A stretch of 64,000 nt of DNA from contig NZ_JAUSZJ010000002.1 of NCBI RefSeq assembly GCF_030817475.1, positions 4,974,626 through 5,038,625 on the forward strand. Direction: 5' to 3'. This document shows positions 44,247 to 52,861 of the stretch, piece after piece. The DNA is from Streptomyces sp. V2I9. Its GTDB lineage: Bacteria; Actinomycetota; Actinomycetes; Streptomycetales; Streptomycetaceae. Each line of letters begins with the position of its first letter. The first letter of the stretch is position 1. A program made the position numbers and the translations under genes. Below the pieces are notes generated by a model. The model was not told where the DNA came from. It saw only the letters and a list, made by a program, of their open reading frames with translations, and ran no database searches.

Positions 44247-46202
44247 ATGGCCTACCGGCCTTCGAAGAAGATGAAGAAGACCCTTCTGGGCGGCGGCGCG
44301 GTGGTGCTGCTCGCCGGACTGAACGCGCCCGCCGCGCTGTCCTTCGCCGAGGACCGGTACCACGCGTACAAGATCGACCAGCCCGCCTACAAGGCCGAGT
44401 ACGGGTCCTGGGAGCGCGTGAACATTCCGAAGGAGTACCGCACCAACGCCATCCACGCGGCGCTCCTGCACACCGGCAAGGTCCTGATCGTCGCGGGCTC
44501 CGGCAACGACCAGAAGCACTTCGACGAGGGCACCTTCGACACCGTGCTGTGGGACCCGGCCGAGAACACCTTCCAGAAGATCCCCACCCCGGAGGACTTC
44601 TTCTGCGGCGGCCACGCCCAGCTCCCCGACGGCCGCCTCCTGATCGCGGGCGGCACCGCCCGTTACGAGGTGCTCGACGACAAGGTGAAGCGGGCCGGCG
44701 GCGGCATGCGGGTCAAGAACGAGAACCCGGACAAGCCCCTGAAGCTGAAGAAGGGCACGGTCTTCCGCTCGCCCTCCGGCGCCGAGTACGTCGCCAAGTT
44801 CGACGTCACCGTCCCCAGGGCCAAGCGCGAGTTCGAGGTCGACTACTTCGAGAGCGGCCAGATGAAGCCGTGGAAGACCAAGGTGACCGCCGCCGAGCAG
44901 CGGGTCTTCGTCGAGGCGGTGGACGACGGCCCGGACGCGGTGGCGACCGACGCCGCCCAGTACGAGATCGTCGGGCTGAAGGGCAAGGAAGCCGACAACG
45001 CCTACGGGCTGGCCGAGAAGATCACCATGGACAAGCAGGACTTCCAGGGGATCCGGGCCGCCTACGAGTTCGACCCGACGGCCGAGAAGTACATCCCGGT
45101 CGACCCCATGAAGGAGGCCCGCTGGTACCCGACGCTCGTCGGCCTGGAGGACGGCCGGGTGCTCTCCGTCTCCGGTCTCGACGACGTCGGCGCGATCCTG
45201 CCGGGCGACAACGAGATCTACGACCCGAAGACCAAGAAGTGGTCCAAGGGCCCCTTCCACTACTTCCCGACCTACCCGGCGCTGTTCCTCACCAAGGGCG
45301 GCAAGCTGTTCTACCCGGGCGCCAACGCCGGCTACGGCCCGGCGGACAAGGGGCGCGAGCCGGGGATCTGGGACATCGAGAAGAACACCTTCGCCAAGGT
45401 CCCCGGACTGACCGACACCGACCAGCTGGAGACCGCGGCCTCCCTGCTGCTGCCGCCCGTGCAGGACCAGAAGGTGATGGTGCTCGGCGGCGGCGGGGTC
45501 GGCGAGTCGAAGAAGTCCACGGCCCGCACGGCCGTCATCGACCTCAAGAAGAAGAACCCGGCCTTCGAGGCGGGCCCCGACCTGCCGCAGGGCACGCGCT
45601 ACCTGAACAGCGTGATCATGCCCGACGACACCGTCTTCACCAGCGGCGGTTCCGAGGACTACCGGGGCCGCGGGGCCAGCAACATCCTGAAGGCGCAGTC
45701 CTACGACCCGAAGACCAACACCTTCGAGGAGGCGGCCGCGCCGACCGTGGGGCGCAACTACCACTCCGAGGCGCTGCTGCTGCCCGACGGGCGGGTGGCG
45801 ACCTTCGGCTCCGACTCGCTCTACGGCGACAAGGACAACACCAAGCTGGGCAAGTTCGAACAGCGGATGGAGGTCTACACCCCGCCCGCCCTGCACCGCG
45901 GCAAGGACAAGCGCCCGGTGATCGGGAACGGCCCCGAGGACGCCGAGCGCGGCACGACGGTCACGTACGAGAGCGCCGACGCGGACCGCATCGCCACCGC
46001 CCGGCTGATGCGGCCGAGCGCCGTCACCCACACCACCGACGTGGAGCAGCGCTCCATCGAACTGGGGCTGGAGAAGGGCAAGGGCAAGGTGAGCGTGACC
46101 GTGCCGGACGACCCCACGCTGGTGCCGCCCGGCTGGTACATGCTCTTCGTCACGGACGCGGACGGCATCCCGTCCGAGGCGAAGTGGGTCAAGGTCGCCT
46201 GA
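44247..46202 (+). CDS. glxA: GlxA, mononuclear copper radical oxidase (galactose-oxidase family)
   Basis: 651 aa, kelch-type beta-propeller with an N-terminal membrane anchor (TLLGGGAVVLLAGLNAPAA) and a C-terminal immunoglobulin-like domain. By alignment to galactose oxidase the copper site is complete: Cys120 (FFCGGH) and Tyr294 (RWYP) for the Cys-Tyr cofactor with Trp293 beside it, Tyr505 and His506 (GRNYHSEAL), and His595 (VTHTTD). It acts on the CslA glycan at the tip. It starts 3 nt after cslA, with GGAGGG upstream. Confidence 0.94.
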   Translation: MAYRPSKKMKKTLLGGGAVVLLAGLNAPAALSFAEDRYHAYKIDQPAYKAEYGSWERVNIPKEYRTNAIHAALLHTGKVLIVAGSGNDQKHFDEGTFDTVLWDPAENTFQKIPTPEDFFCGGHAQLPDGRLLIAGGTARYEVLDDKVKRAGGGMRVKNENPDKPLKLKKGTVFRSPSGAEYVAKFDVTVPRAKREFEVDYFESGQMKPWKTKVTAAEQRVFVEAVDDGPDAVATDAAQYEIVGLKGKEADNAYGLAEKITMDKQDFQGIRAAYEFDPTAEKYIPVDPMKEARWYPTLVGLEDGRVLSVSGLDDVGAILPGDNEIYDPKTKKWSKGPFHYFPTYPALFLTKGGKLFYPGANAGYGPADKGREPGIWDIEKNTFAKVPGLTDTDQLETAASLLLPPVQDQKVMVLGGGGVGESKKSTARTAVIDLKKKNPAFEAGPDLPQGTRYLNSVIMPDDTVFTSGGSEDYRGRGASNILKAQSYDPKTNTFEEAAAPTVGRNYHSEALLLPDGRVATFGSDSLYGDKDNTKLGKFEQRMEVYTPPALHRGKDKRPVIGNGPEDAERGTTVTYESADADRIATARLMRPSAVTHTTDVEQRSIELGLEKGKGKVSVTVPDDPTLVPPGWYMLFVTDADGIPSEAKWVKVA

Positions 46203-46240
46203 CGCCTCCGGAGGCGCGACCGCCCGCGCCCGCGGGTCCC

Positions 46241-46276
46241 GGCGGCCCGGCCCGGCGGCCCGGCCCGGCGGCCCGG
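46241..46276. repeat. 13-bp tandem repeat between glxA and cslZ
   Basis: GGCGGCCCGGCCC occurs at 46241-46253 and 46254-46266, with a partial third copy at 46267-46276, ending at the stop of the opposing gene. A palindrome GCCTCCGGAGGC lies at 46204-46215. Confidence 0.85.
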
Positions 46277-47329
46277 TCAGGAGGCGGCGCGCCGGGCCAG
46301 GCCGAGTGCGTACTCCGGCCACCAGTCGCCGGCCGGCGGGCCGCCCCGGCAGGTGCCGTCCGAGTCGCCCGGCCGCTTGATCCACAGGTAGGCGTCGAGG
46401 CGGTCGTCGCCGGTGTCGGTGGTCGGCGGCGTGCCGAGCCCCCGGCCCGGCGGATTGCACCAGGCTTCCGCACGGCCCCCGGACAGGGGGCCCTTGCCGT
46501 TGCGGCTGGTGTCGATCACGAAGTGCGAGCCGCCCACGGCGTCGGAGAGCCGGCCCGCGTACGCCTTCACGCTCTCGTTCGACTGGAAGTTGGAGACGTT
46601 CAGCGAGAAGCCGTCGGCCCGGTCGATGCCGGCCCGCCGCAGCGGCTGAGCCATCTTGGACGGTTCGTCGATCCAGTCCGGGTTGCCCGCGTCCAGATAG
46701 ACCGTGGTGTGCGGCCGTGCCTTGAGTGTGTCCACCGCCTCGGAGAGGAGTTGGTAGCGCTCGGCGTGGTGCTCGGGCGGGGTGCAGCCGTCCGCGATGT
46801 GGGGGAGGGCGTCCGGCTCCAGGATCACGGTCGCCGACGCGTCCCCGATGGCGTCGGCGAACGCGCCGATCCAGGAACGGTAGGCGTCGGCGTCCTTGGC
46901 ACCGCCCGCGGAGTAGAGCCCGCAATCGCGGTGCGGGATGTTGTACGCCACCAGCAGGACGGTCTTCTCCGTACGGGCGGCGGCACGCGCGGCGGCCCGG
47001 ATCTCCGGTGCCGGGTCGTCCCACGCGGGCCAGTCGGCCACCGGCCGCTCGGAGATCCGCCGCAGGATCTTCGCCTCCGCCTCGCGCCCCTCCTTCTCCC
47101 AGGTGCGCACCTGCCGGGCGGCGTCGCTGTCCGGATCGACCCAGAACGGGGAGGCCGCGCTCGGGGCGGGCTCGCCCCGGACGTTCTCCCCCGCCTCCTC
47201 GGCGGTGCGGGTGACACGCGGCTCCGGCGTCGAGCAGCCCGCGGTGAGCGCGGTCACCAGGGTGAGGGCGGCCAGGACGACGGGACCGGTACGGGGGAGA
47301 GCGCGGGAGACGGTGCTGCGGCCGGACAT
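46277..47329 (-). CDS. cslZ: CslZ, GH6 endoglucanase lipoprotein
   Basis: 350 aa. Lipoprotein signal ending LVTALTAGC (lipobox). GH6 marks: VLLVAYNIPHRDCG, the catalytic Asp in VILEPDALP, YLDAGNPDW, FSLNVSNFQS and FVIDTSRNG. It is thought to trim the CslA glycan. ATG 47329 is chosen for GAGGGG 5 nt upstream. It faces glxA tail to tail. Confidence 0.9.
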   Translation of the reverse strand: MSGRSTVSRALPRTGPVVLAALTLVTALTAGCSTPEPRVTRTAEEAGENVRGEPAPSAASPFWVDPDSDAARQVRTWEKEGREAEAKILRRISERPVADWPAWDDPAPEIRAAARAAARTEKTVLLVAYNIPHRDCGLYSAGGAKDADAYRSWIGAFADAIGDASATVILEPDALPHIADGCTPPEHHAERYQLLSEAVDTLKARPHTTVYLDAGNPDWIDEPSKMAQPLRRAGIDRADGFSLNVSNFQSNESVKAYAGRLSDAVGGSHFVIDTSRNGKGPLSGGRAEAWCNPPGRGLGTPPTTDTGDDRLDAYLWIKRPGDSDGTCRGGPPAGDWWPEYALGLARRAAS

Positions 47330-47477
47330 CCAGACCCCTCGGGCGGCGGTGACGCACGGATTCGGAACACGGGGAAGCGGGCGCCATCGTGACATATCGG
47401 TCACCGAGGGTGGTGGTGCGACACTGTCCGTGACCCGTACGCCCGTGCGGCCCCGGCGTTCCCGTGCCCCGGCGTGC

Positions 47478-48461
47478 TCAGTCCGAGGCGGCCAGCGCGA
47501 TCCCCAGCGGGGTGCGCTCGTACAGCACCTGGTGCCCGTAGCGCCGCGAGGTCAGCAGCCCCGCCCCGCGCAGCACGGACAGATGGGCCGAGACGGAGGA
47601 GGGGGCGAGGCCCAGCCGGTGCGCCAGCGTGCTCGTCCCGGCCGGTTCGTCCAGCGCGCACAGCACGTCGGCCCGGACCCGGCCGAGCAGCCGGGCGAGG
47701 GTCTCCGGGGTCCGGCCGCCCGCCCCGGACCAGAGCCCGCCGATGCCGCGCGCCGGGTAGATCAGCCCCGGCTGCCACGGCTCCTCATGGCCGCCCACCA
47801 CCTCCGGCCAGACGAAGACGCTCGGCATCAGCACCAGCCCCTGGCCGCCCAGCACCCGCCGGTGGTCGCCCCGCGTCCCGGCCACGGTGAGCGTCGAGCC
47901 GTTCCAGCTGAGCCGGGGGCTCACCTCGCCGAGCACCCCTTCCAGGCCGCTGTCCGCGAGCCGCCGGGAGTGGTAGGCGATGTCCGCCTCCAGCAGTGCC
48001 CTCAGCCGCGGCCAGTACGGCTCGATCAACGCCTCCCAGGCCCGCTCCAGCAGGCCGGCCAGCTCCCGCACGGCCCGCGCCGGATCGGCCAGCAGCCTCC
48101 GCCCGGCCGCCGACCGCCGCCCGCCCGGCCGGTCCGCCAGGGCCAGTTCCATGTCCTCCCGCGCCACCTCGGGATCGGTCGCCCGTACGGCCGCGAGCTC
48201 CTCCTCGAAGGTGGCCAGCGGTCCGATCGGCGGCGGGCAGATGAAGTCCGGGTTGTGGCCGCCGTCCGGCATCAACAGCCACAGCGGCTCCAGATCCAGG
48301 GCCGCGGCGGACTCCCGGATGCGGCGGAGCCACGGCAGGTGGTAGCCGTGCCGGGAGGGGCGCGACAGTGTGCGCACCGCCTCCTGGGTCTCGAACAGCG
48401 GGGACAGCGCGAACCGGCAGCGCAGCAGATCGCTCTCGCCGAAGTGCAGCTGGAACGGCAC
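47478..48461 (-). CDS. ArsR-like HTH regulator with N-terminal DUF5937-type domain
   Basis: 327 aa. The first 230 residues have the pattern FGESDLLRCRFALSPLFE and YHLPWLRRI typical of the DUF5937 group; the C-terminal 70 residues are a winged helix (AGTSTLAHRLGLAPSSVSAHLSVLRGAGLL core). No CxC metal motif, so the signal is probably organic. GGGAGGG precedes GTG 48461. Divergent from an MFS exporter 80 nt away, its likely target. Confidence 0.85.
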   Translation of the reverse strand: MPFQLHFGESDLLRCRFALSPLFETQEAVRTLSRPSRHGYHLPWLRRIRESAAALDLEPLWLLMPDGGHNPDFICPPPIGPLATFEEELAAVRATDPEVAREDMELALADRPGGRRSAAGRRLLADPARAVRELAGLLERAWEALIEPYWPRLRALLEADIAYHSRRLADSGLEGVLGEVSPRLSWNGSTLTVAGTRGDHRRVLGGQGLVLMPSVFVWPEVVGGHEEPWQPGLIYPARGIGGLWSGAGGRTPETLARLLGRVRADVLCALDEPAGTSTLAHRLGLAPSSVSAHLSVLRGAGLLTSRRYGHQVLYERTPLGIALAASD

Positions 48462-48485
48462 GCCTCACCCTCCCGGCATCGGAGA

Positions 48486-48501
48486 TTCGTCCTCAGCCGA
48501 A
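48486..48501. promoter_or_regulatory. Inverted repeat between the ArsR-like gene and MFS gene
   Basis: TTCG-8 nt-CGAA, with flanking AGA and TCT also partly symmetrical, in the 80-nt divergent promoter region. A plausible regulator site. Confidence 0.4.
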
Positions 48502-48541
48502 AGTCTACGGTCGGGGAGCACCCCGGCCCCAGGCTCGTCCC

Positions 48542-49894
48542 ATGCCGACCGACCACCCCGCCCCTGCGGACACCCCCCGTACCCCGCCCGCCCCGGCCTC
48601 CCGCGCCCGGGTCCCGGCCGATCCGCCGGCTGCCGCCGCCCCGCGCGGCTACCGGGCCGTCTTCGCCGTCGCCGAGTTCCGGGCCGTCTTCGCCGCGCAC
48701 CTGCTCTCGCTCCTCGGCGTCGTCGTCAGCGAACTCGCGCTCACCGTGCTCGTCTACGACCTCACCGGCTCGCCGCTGCTCAGCGCACTGACGTTCGCGC
48801 TGGGGCTGCTCCCGTACCTGATCGGCGGGACCCTCTTCGCGGGCGTCGCCGACCGCTACCCGGCCCGCCGCGTCCTGGTGGTCTGCGATCTGGTCTGTGC
48901 GGCCTGCGTCGCCGTGATGCTGGTGCCCGCCACCCCCGTCGCCGGACTCCTCGCCCTGCGCTGCCTGGTCGCCGCCGTCGCGCCCGTCTTCACCGGGACG
49001 AGGATGGCGGCGCTCACCGACATCCTCGGCGAGGGCGACCTCTATGTACTGGGCCGTTCGCTGCTGCGGATCGTCTCGCAGAGCGCGATGCTCATCGGGT
49101 TCGGAGCGGGAGGGATGCTGCTCACCGTGCTCTCCCCGCGCGGCGCGATCACCGTCACCGTGGTGACCTTCCTCTGCTCGGCCGCCCTGCTCCGCTTCGG
49201 CACCCGCGACCGCCCCGCCCGCAGCGGCGGCGGGCAGGCCGGCGGCACCCTGCTGAGGGAGTCGCTCTCCGGGGCCCGTCTGATCCTGGGCGACCGCCGC
49301 GTCCGGGCACTGATGCTGCTGTTCTGGGTGCCGGCGATGTTCGTCGTCGCCCCGGAGGCGCTGGCCGCCCCGTACGCCGACGCGATCGTGGCCTCGCCCG
49401 CCGCGCTCGGGCTGCTGCTCTGCGCCATGGCCGTCGGGCACATCGGGGCCGAGCTGTTCGTGGGGTCCGCGCTCAGCCCCCGCAACCGCTCCCGGATCGT
49501 CCTGCCGGTCGCCGCCGCCGGTCTGCTGCCGCTCCTGGTCTATGTGGTCCGCCCCGGACTGCCGCTCGCCGTCGCGGCCCTCGCGCTGGCCGGTGCGGGC
49601 GCCGCGTACGTGATCGGGCTCGACCAGTGGTTCGTCGACGCCGTGCCCCAGGAGCTGCGCGGCCGGGCCATGACCCTGCTCACCGCCGGCCTGATGACCC
49701 TCCAGGGGCTCGGGATGGCGCTGGCCGGGCTCGCTGCCGAGTTCTTCCCGGTGCACCAGGTGGTCGCCGGATCCGGAATCATCGGTACCGTCTGCACGCT
49801 GCTGCTCGTCGCCGAGGTCCGCAGGACAGCCCCCGGACGGATGTCCGATACCGAGGAGCGAGACGGGGCTGACCGGCATGTGACCAGTGGGTAA
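48542..49894 (+). CDS. MFS transporter, drug-efflux type
   Basis: 450 aa with 12 hydrophobic segments after a disordered Pro/Ala-rich N-terminus of about 40 residues. The loop motif GTLFAGVADRYPARRVLVV is the MFS motif A (G-D-R-x-x-R-R) and LGLLPYLIGG precedes it. Divergent from the ArsR-like regulator. Substrate unknown. ATG 48542; its end is 10 nt before the MarR gene start. Confidence 0.9.
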   Translation: MPTDHPAPADTPRTPPAPASRARVPADPPAAAAPRGYRAVFAVAEFRAVFAAHLLSLLGVVVSELALTVLVYDLTGSPLLSALTFALGLLPYLIGGTLFAGVADRYPARRVLVVCDLVCAACVAVMLVPATPVAGLLALRCLVAAVAPVFTGTRMAALTDILGEGDLYVLGRSLLRIVSQSAMLIGFGAGGMLLTVLSPRGAITVTVVTFLCSAALLRFGTRDRPARSGGGQAGGTLLRESLSGARLILGDRRVRALMLLFWVPAMFVVAPEALAAPYADAIVASPAALGLLLCAMAVGHIGAELFVGSALSPRNRSRIVLPVAAAGLLPLLVYVVRPGLPLAVAALALAGAGAAYVIGLDQWFVDAVPQELRGRAMTLLTAGLMTLQGLGMALAGLAAEFFPVHQVVAGSGIIGTVCTLLLVAEVRRTAPGRMSDTEERDGADRHVTSG

Positions 49895-49904
49895 GGTCGG
49901 TGCC

Positions 49905-50414
49905 GTGCCGAAGCCGCTCAGCCTTCCCTTCGACCCCATCGCCCGCGCCGACGAGCTCTGGCGGCAGCGTTGGGGACCCGTGCCCTCGATGGGGGCGATC
50001 ACCTCGATCATGCGGGCGCAGCAGATCCTGCTCGCCGAGGTCGACGCCGTGGTCAAGCCCTACGGGCTGACCTTCGCACGGTACGAGGCGCTGGTGCTGC
50101 TCGCCTTCTCCAAGGCCGGTGAGCTGCCGATGTCCAAGATCGGGGAGCGGCTGATGGTGCACCCCACGTCGGTCACCAACACGGTGGACCGGCTGGTCCG
50201 GTCCGGTCTCGTCGCCAAGCGGCCCAACCCGAACGACGGCCGGGGCACGCTCGCGTCCATCACCGACAAGGGCCGGGACGTCGTCGAGGCGGCCACCCGC
50301 GATCTGGTCGCGGTCGACTTCGGGCTCGGGGTGTACGACGCCGAGGAGTGCGCCGAGATCTTCGCCATGCTGCGCCCGCTGCGGGTGGCGGCCCGGGACT
50401 TCGAGGAGAAGTGA
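49905..50414 (+). CDS. MarR-family transcriptional regulator
   Basis: 169 aa. Winged helix ELPMSKIGERLMVHPTSVTN, then LVRSGLVAKRPNPNDGRGTLASITDKG. GTG 49905 has AAGG 8 nt upstream; the GTG at 49887 would overlap the MFS gene. It may be co-transcribed with the exporter, or control the DUF3817 gene that follows. Confidence 0.88.
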   Translation: MPKPLSLPFDPIARADELWRQRWGPVPSMGAITSIMRAQQILLAEVDAVVKPYGLTFARYEALVLLAFSKAGELPMSKIGERLMVHPTSVTNTVDRLVRSGLVAKRPNPNDGRGTLASITDKGRDVVEAATRDLVAVDFGLGVYDAEECAEIFAMLRPLRVAARDFEEK

Positions 50415-50561
50415 CCGCGCGTCCCCGGTGAGGCGGGGGCGTACGCCGGTCCGGTGGTGGGCGCGTGCGTCCGGGGGCGCGAGCGTACGCCGTACGCGGG
50501 GGCGGTCCGGTCAAGGGGGCCGCGCGAAGATCGCCCCGGTCGTCCCGTTACGCTCGATGCC

Positions 50562-50888
50562 ATGAAACAGAACGTGCTCACCCGCTACCGGGTGATGGCC
50601 TACGTCACCGCCATCTGGCTGCTCGTCTTCACCGTGGCGATCATCGCGAAGTACGGCTTCCAGACCGGCGACACCATGCTGATCTCGCAGATCCACGGCG
50701 TGCTGTTCATCGTCTACGTCGTCTTCGCCTTCGATCTGGGCTCCAAGGCGAAGTGGCCCTTCGGCAAGCTCCTGTGGGTGCTGGCCGCCGGCTGCATCCC
50801 CTTCGCCTCGTTCTTCGTCGAGCCGAAGGTCAGCCGCGAGGCCCGGGCCCTGGTCACCGACCCGGCGCCGGCCCCCGCCAAGGTCTGA
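50562..50888 (+). CDS. DUF3817 family membrane protein (copy 2)
   Basis: 108 aa with three helices: TAIWLLVFTVAIIAKYG, IHGVLFIVYVVFAFDLG and LLWVLAAGCIPFASFFVE. It shares IHG...Y and KAKWPFGK with the copy at 41619. ATG 50562 gives MKQNVLTRYRVMAYVTA, a family-like start. The frame is open upstream but the sequence there is Arg-rich and unsupported. A terminator follows. Confidence 0.87.
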   Translation: MKQNVLTRYRVMAYVTAIWLLVFTVAIIAKYGFQTGDTMLISQIHGVLFIVYVVFAFDLGSKAKWPFGKLLWVLAAGCIPFASFFVEPKVSREARALVTDPAPAPAKV

Positions 50889-50912
50889 CCCCGGCGCGTC
50901 CGGCACACCCGC

Positions 50913-50940
50913 ACCGCCCCGCGCGAAGCGCCGGGCGGTT
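50913..50940 (+). terminator. Terminator after DUF3817 copy 2
   Basis: ACCGCCC (50913-50919) pairs with GGGCGGT (50933-50939), and an inner GCGC/GCGC pair with a GAA loop stacks inside; TTT follows. Confidence 0.7.
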
Positions 50941-50951
50941 TGCCATCGACA

Positions 50952-50973
50952 TTTAGTAGGACGTCCTAGTAAA
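50952..50973. promoter_or_regulatory. Palindromic operator upstream of icmA
   Basis: Core TAGGACGTCCTA (50957-50968) is a perfect 12-bp palindrome; outer TTTA and TAAA extend the symmetry. It ends 9 nt before the icmA start, where a repressor would block initiation. A TetR-type regulator is the usual user of such a site; which one is unknown. Confidence 0.6.
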
Positions 50974-50982
50974 TTCGAGGGT

Positions 50983-52683
50983 ATGGACGCTGACGCGATC
51001 GAGGAAGGCCGCCTCCGCTGGCAGGCCCGTTACGACAAGGCCCGCAAGCGCGACGCGGACTTCACCACGCTCTCCGGTGACCCGGTCGAGCCGGTCTACG
51101 GGCCCCGCCCCGGTGACACGTACGAGGGATTCGAGCGGATCGGCTGGCCGGGGGAGTACCCCTTCACCCGCGGGCTGCACGCCACCGGCTACCGGGGCCG
51201 CACCTGGACGATCCGCCAGTTCGCCGGCTTCGGCAACGCCGAGCAGACCAACGAGCGCTACAAGATGATCCTCGCGGCCGGCGGCGGCGGGCTCAGCGTC
51301 GCCTTCGACATGCCGACGCTGATGGGCCGCGACTCCGACGACCCGCGCGCTCTCGGCGAGGTCGGCCACTGCGGGGTCGCCATCGACTCCGCCGCCGACA
51401 TGGAGATCCTCTTCGGCGGCATCCCCCTCGGGGACGTCACCACCTCGATGACGATCAGCGGACCGGCCGTCCCCGTCTTCTGCATGTACCTGGTCGCCGC
51501 CGAGCGCCAGGGCGTCGATCCGGCCGTGCTCAACGGCACGCTCCAGACCGACATCTTCAAGGAGTACATCGCGCAGAAGGAGTGGCTCTTCCAGCCCGAG
51601 CCCCATCTGCGCCTCATCGGCGACCTGATGGAGCACTGCGCCGCCTCCATCCCCGCCTACAAGCCGCTCTCCGTCTCCGGCTACCACATCCGCGAGGCCG
51701 GGGCGACGGCCGCGCAGGAGCTGGCGTACACCCTCGCGGACGGCTTCGGCTACGTGGAACTGGGCCTCTCCCGCGGCCTGGACGTCGACACCTTCGCCCC
51801 CGGACTCTCCTTCTTCTTCGACGCGCACCTCGACTTCTTCGAGGAGATCGCCAAGTTCCGCGCCGCCCGCCGCATCTGGGCCCGCTGGATGAAGGAGACG
51901 TACGGCGCGAAGACCGACAAGGCGCAGTGGCTGCGGTTCCACACCCAGACCGCCGGCGTCTCGCTCACCGCGCAGCAGCCGTACAACAACGTCGTGCGCA
52001 CCGCCGTCGAGGCGCTCTCCGCCGTCCTCGGCGGCACCAACTCGCTGCACACCAACGCCCTCGACGAGACCCTCGCGCTCCCCTCCGAGCAGGCCGCCGA
52101 GATCGCCCTGCGCACCCAGCAGGTGCTGATGGAGGAGACCGGCGTCGCCAACGTGGCCGACCCGCTGGGCGGTTCCTGGTACGTCGAGCAGCTCACCGAC
52201 CGGATCGAGGCCGAGGCCGAGAAGATCTTCGACCAGATCAAGGAGCGCGGCACCCGCGCCCACCCGGACGGGCAGCACCCCATCGGGCCGATCACCTCCG
52301 GCATCCTGCGCGGGATCGAGGACGGCTGGTTCACCGGCGAGATCGCGGAGTCCGCCTTCCAGTACCAGCGGGCCCTGGAGAAGGGCGACAAGCGGGTCGT
52401 CGGCGTCAACGTCCACCACGGCTCGGTCACCGGCGACCTGGAGATCCTGCGCGTCAGCCACGAGGTCGAGCGCGACCAGGTCAGCCAGCTCGCCGACCGC
52501 AGGGCCGCCCGCGACGACGCCGCGGTCACCGCCGCCCTCGACGCGATGCTCGCCGCCGCCCGCGACGGCTCCAACATGATCGCGCCCATGCTCGACGCGG
52601 TACGGGCCGAGGCCACGCTCGGCGAGATCTGCGGGGTCCTGCGTGATGAGTGGGGCGTCTACACGGAGCCGCCCGGCTTCTGA
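50983..52683 (+). CDS. icmA: Isobutyryl-CoA mutase large subunit IcmA
   Basis: 566 aa. With IcmB (not in this window) and adenosylcobalamin it interconverts isobutyryl-CoA and butyryl-CoA. The length matches IcmA. The two residues that separate it from methylmalonyl-CoA mutase are Phe80 (RQFAGFG) and Gln198 (YIAQKEW), where the mutase has Tyr and Arg. There is no C-terminal B12-binding domain, as expected when IcmB supplies it. ATG 50983 is fixed by the operator just upstream. It links valine and butyrate breakdown to polyketide starter supply. Confidence 0.95.
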   Translation: MDADAIEEGRLRWQARYDKARKRDADFTTLSGDPVEPVYGPRPGDTYEGFERIGWPGEYPFTRGLHATGYRGRTWTIRQFAGFGNAEQTNERYKMILAAGGGGLSVAFDMPTLMGRDSDDPRALGEVGHCGVAIDSAADMEILFGGIPLGDVTTSMTISGPAVPVFCMYLVAAERQGVDPAVLNGTLQTDIFKEYIAQKEWLFQPEPHLRLIGDLMEHCAASIPAYKPLSVSGYHIREAGATAAQELAYTLADGFGYVELGLSRGLDVDTFAPGLSFFFDAHLDFFEEIAKFRAARRIWARWMKETYGAKTDKAQWLRFHTQTAGVSLTAQQPYNNVVRTAVEALSAVLGGTNSLHTNALDETLALPSEQAAEIALRTQQVLMEETGVANVADPLGGSWYVEQLTDRIEAEAEKIFDQIKERGTRAHPDGQHPIGPITSGILRGIEDGWFTGEIAESAFQYQRALEKGDKRVVGVNVHHGSVTGDLEILRVSHEVERDQVSQLADRRAARDDAAVTAALDAMLAAARDGSNMIAPMLDAVRAEATLGEICGVLRDEWGVYTEPPGF

Positions 52684-52780
52684 GGTGCCGTCACCACAGT
52701 GGTGCGATCAGTATTTTCCGTGAAGACCTTATGAAGGGGCATCGTCAATGTCATCATGATCGCGAGCTCCGGGGGGAGTT

Positions 52781-52810
52781 GAACCCACCTGCGTCAACGC
52801 AGGTGGGTTC
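52781..52810. terminator. Perfect hairpin between icmA and the toxin gene
   Basis: GAACCCACCTGCG (52781-52793) and CGCAGGTGGGTTC (52798-52810) pair perfectly around TCAA. It lies 98 nt after the icmA stop. There is no long U-run. Confidence 0.75.
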
Positions 52811-52861
52811 TGCCCGCTTGCCCGATCCTGGAGCACTTCCAGCGATCAGGAGCAGCAGACC

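Noticed and set aside
42432..47329. csl locus as a mobile genomic island
   Set aside because: I see no integrase, IS element, tRNA, att repeats or base-composition shift, so relocation is not evidence of a mobile element.
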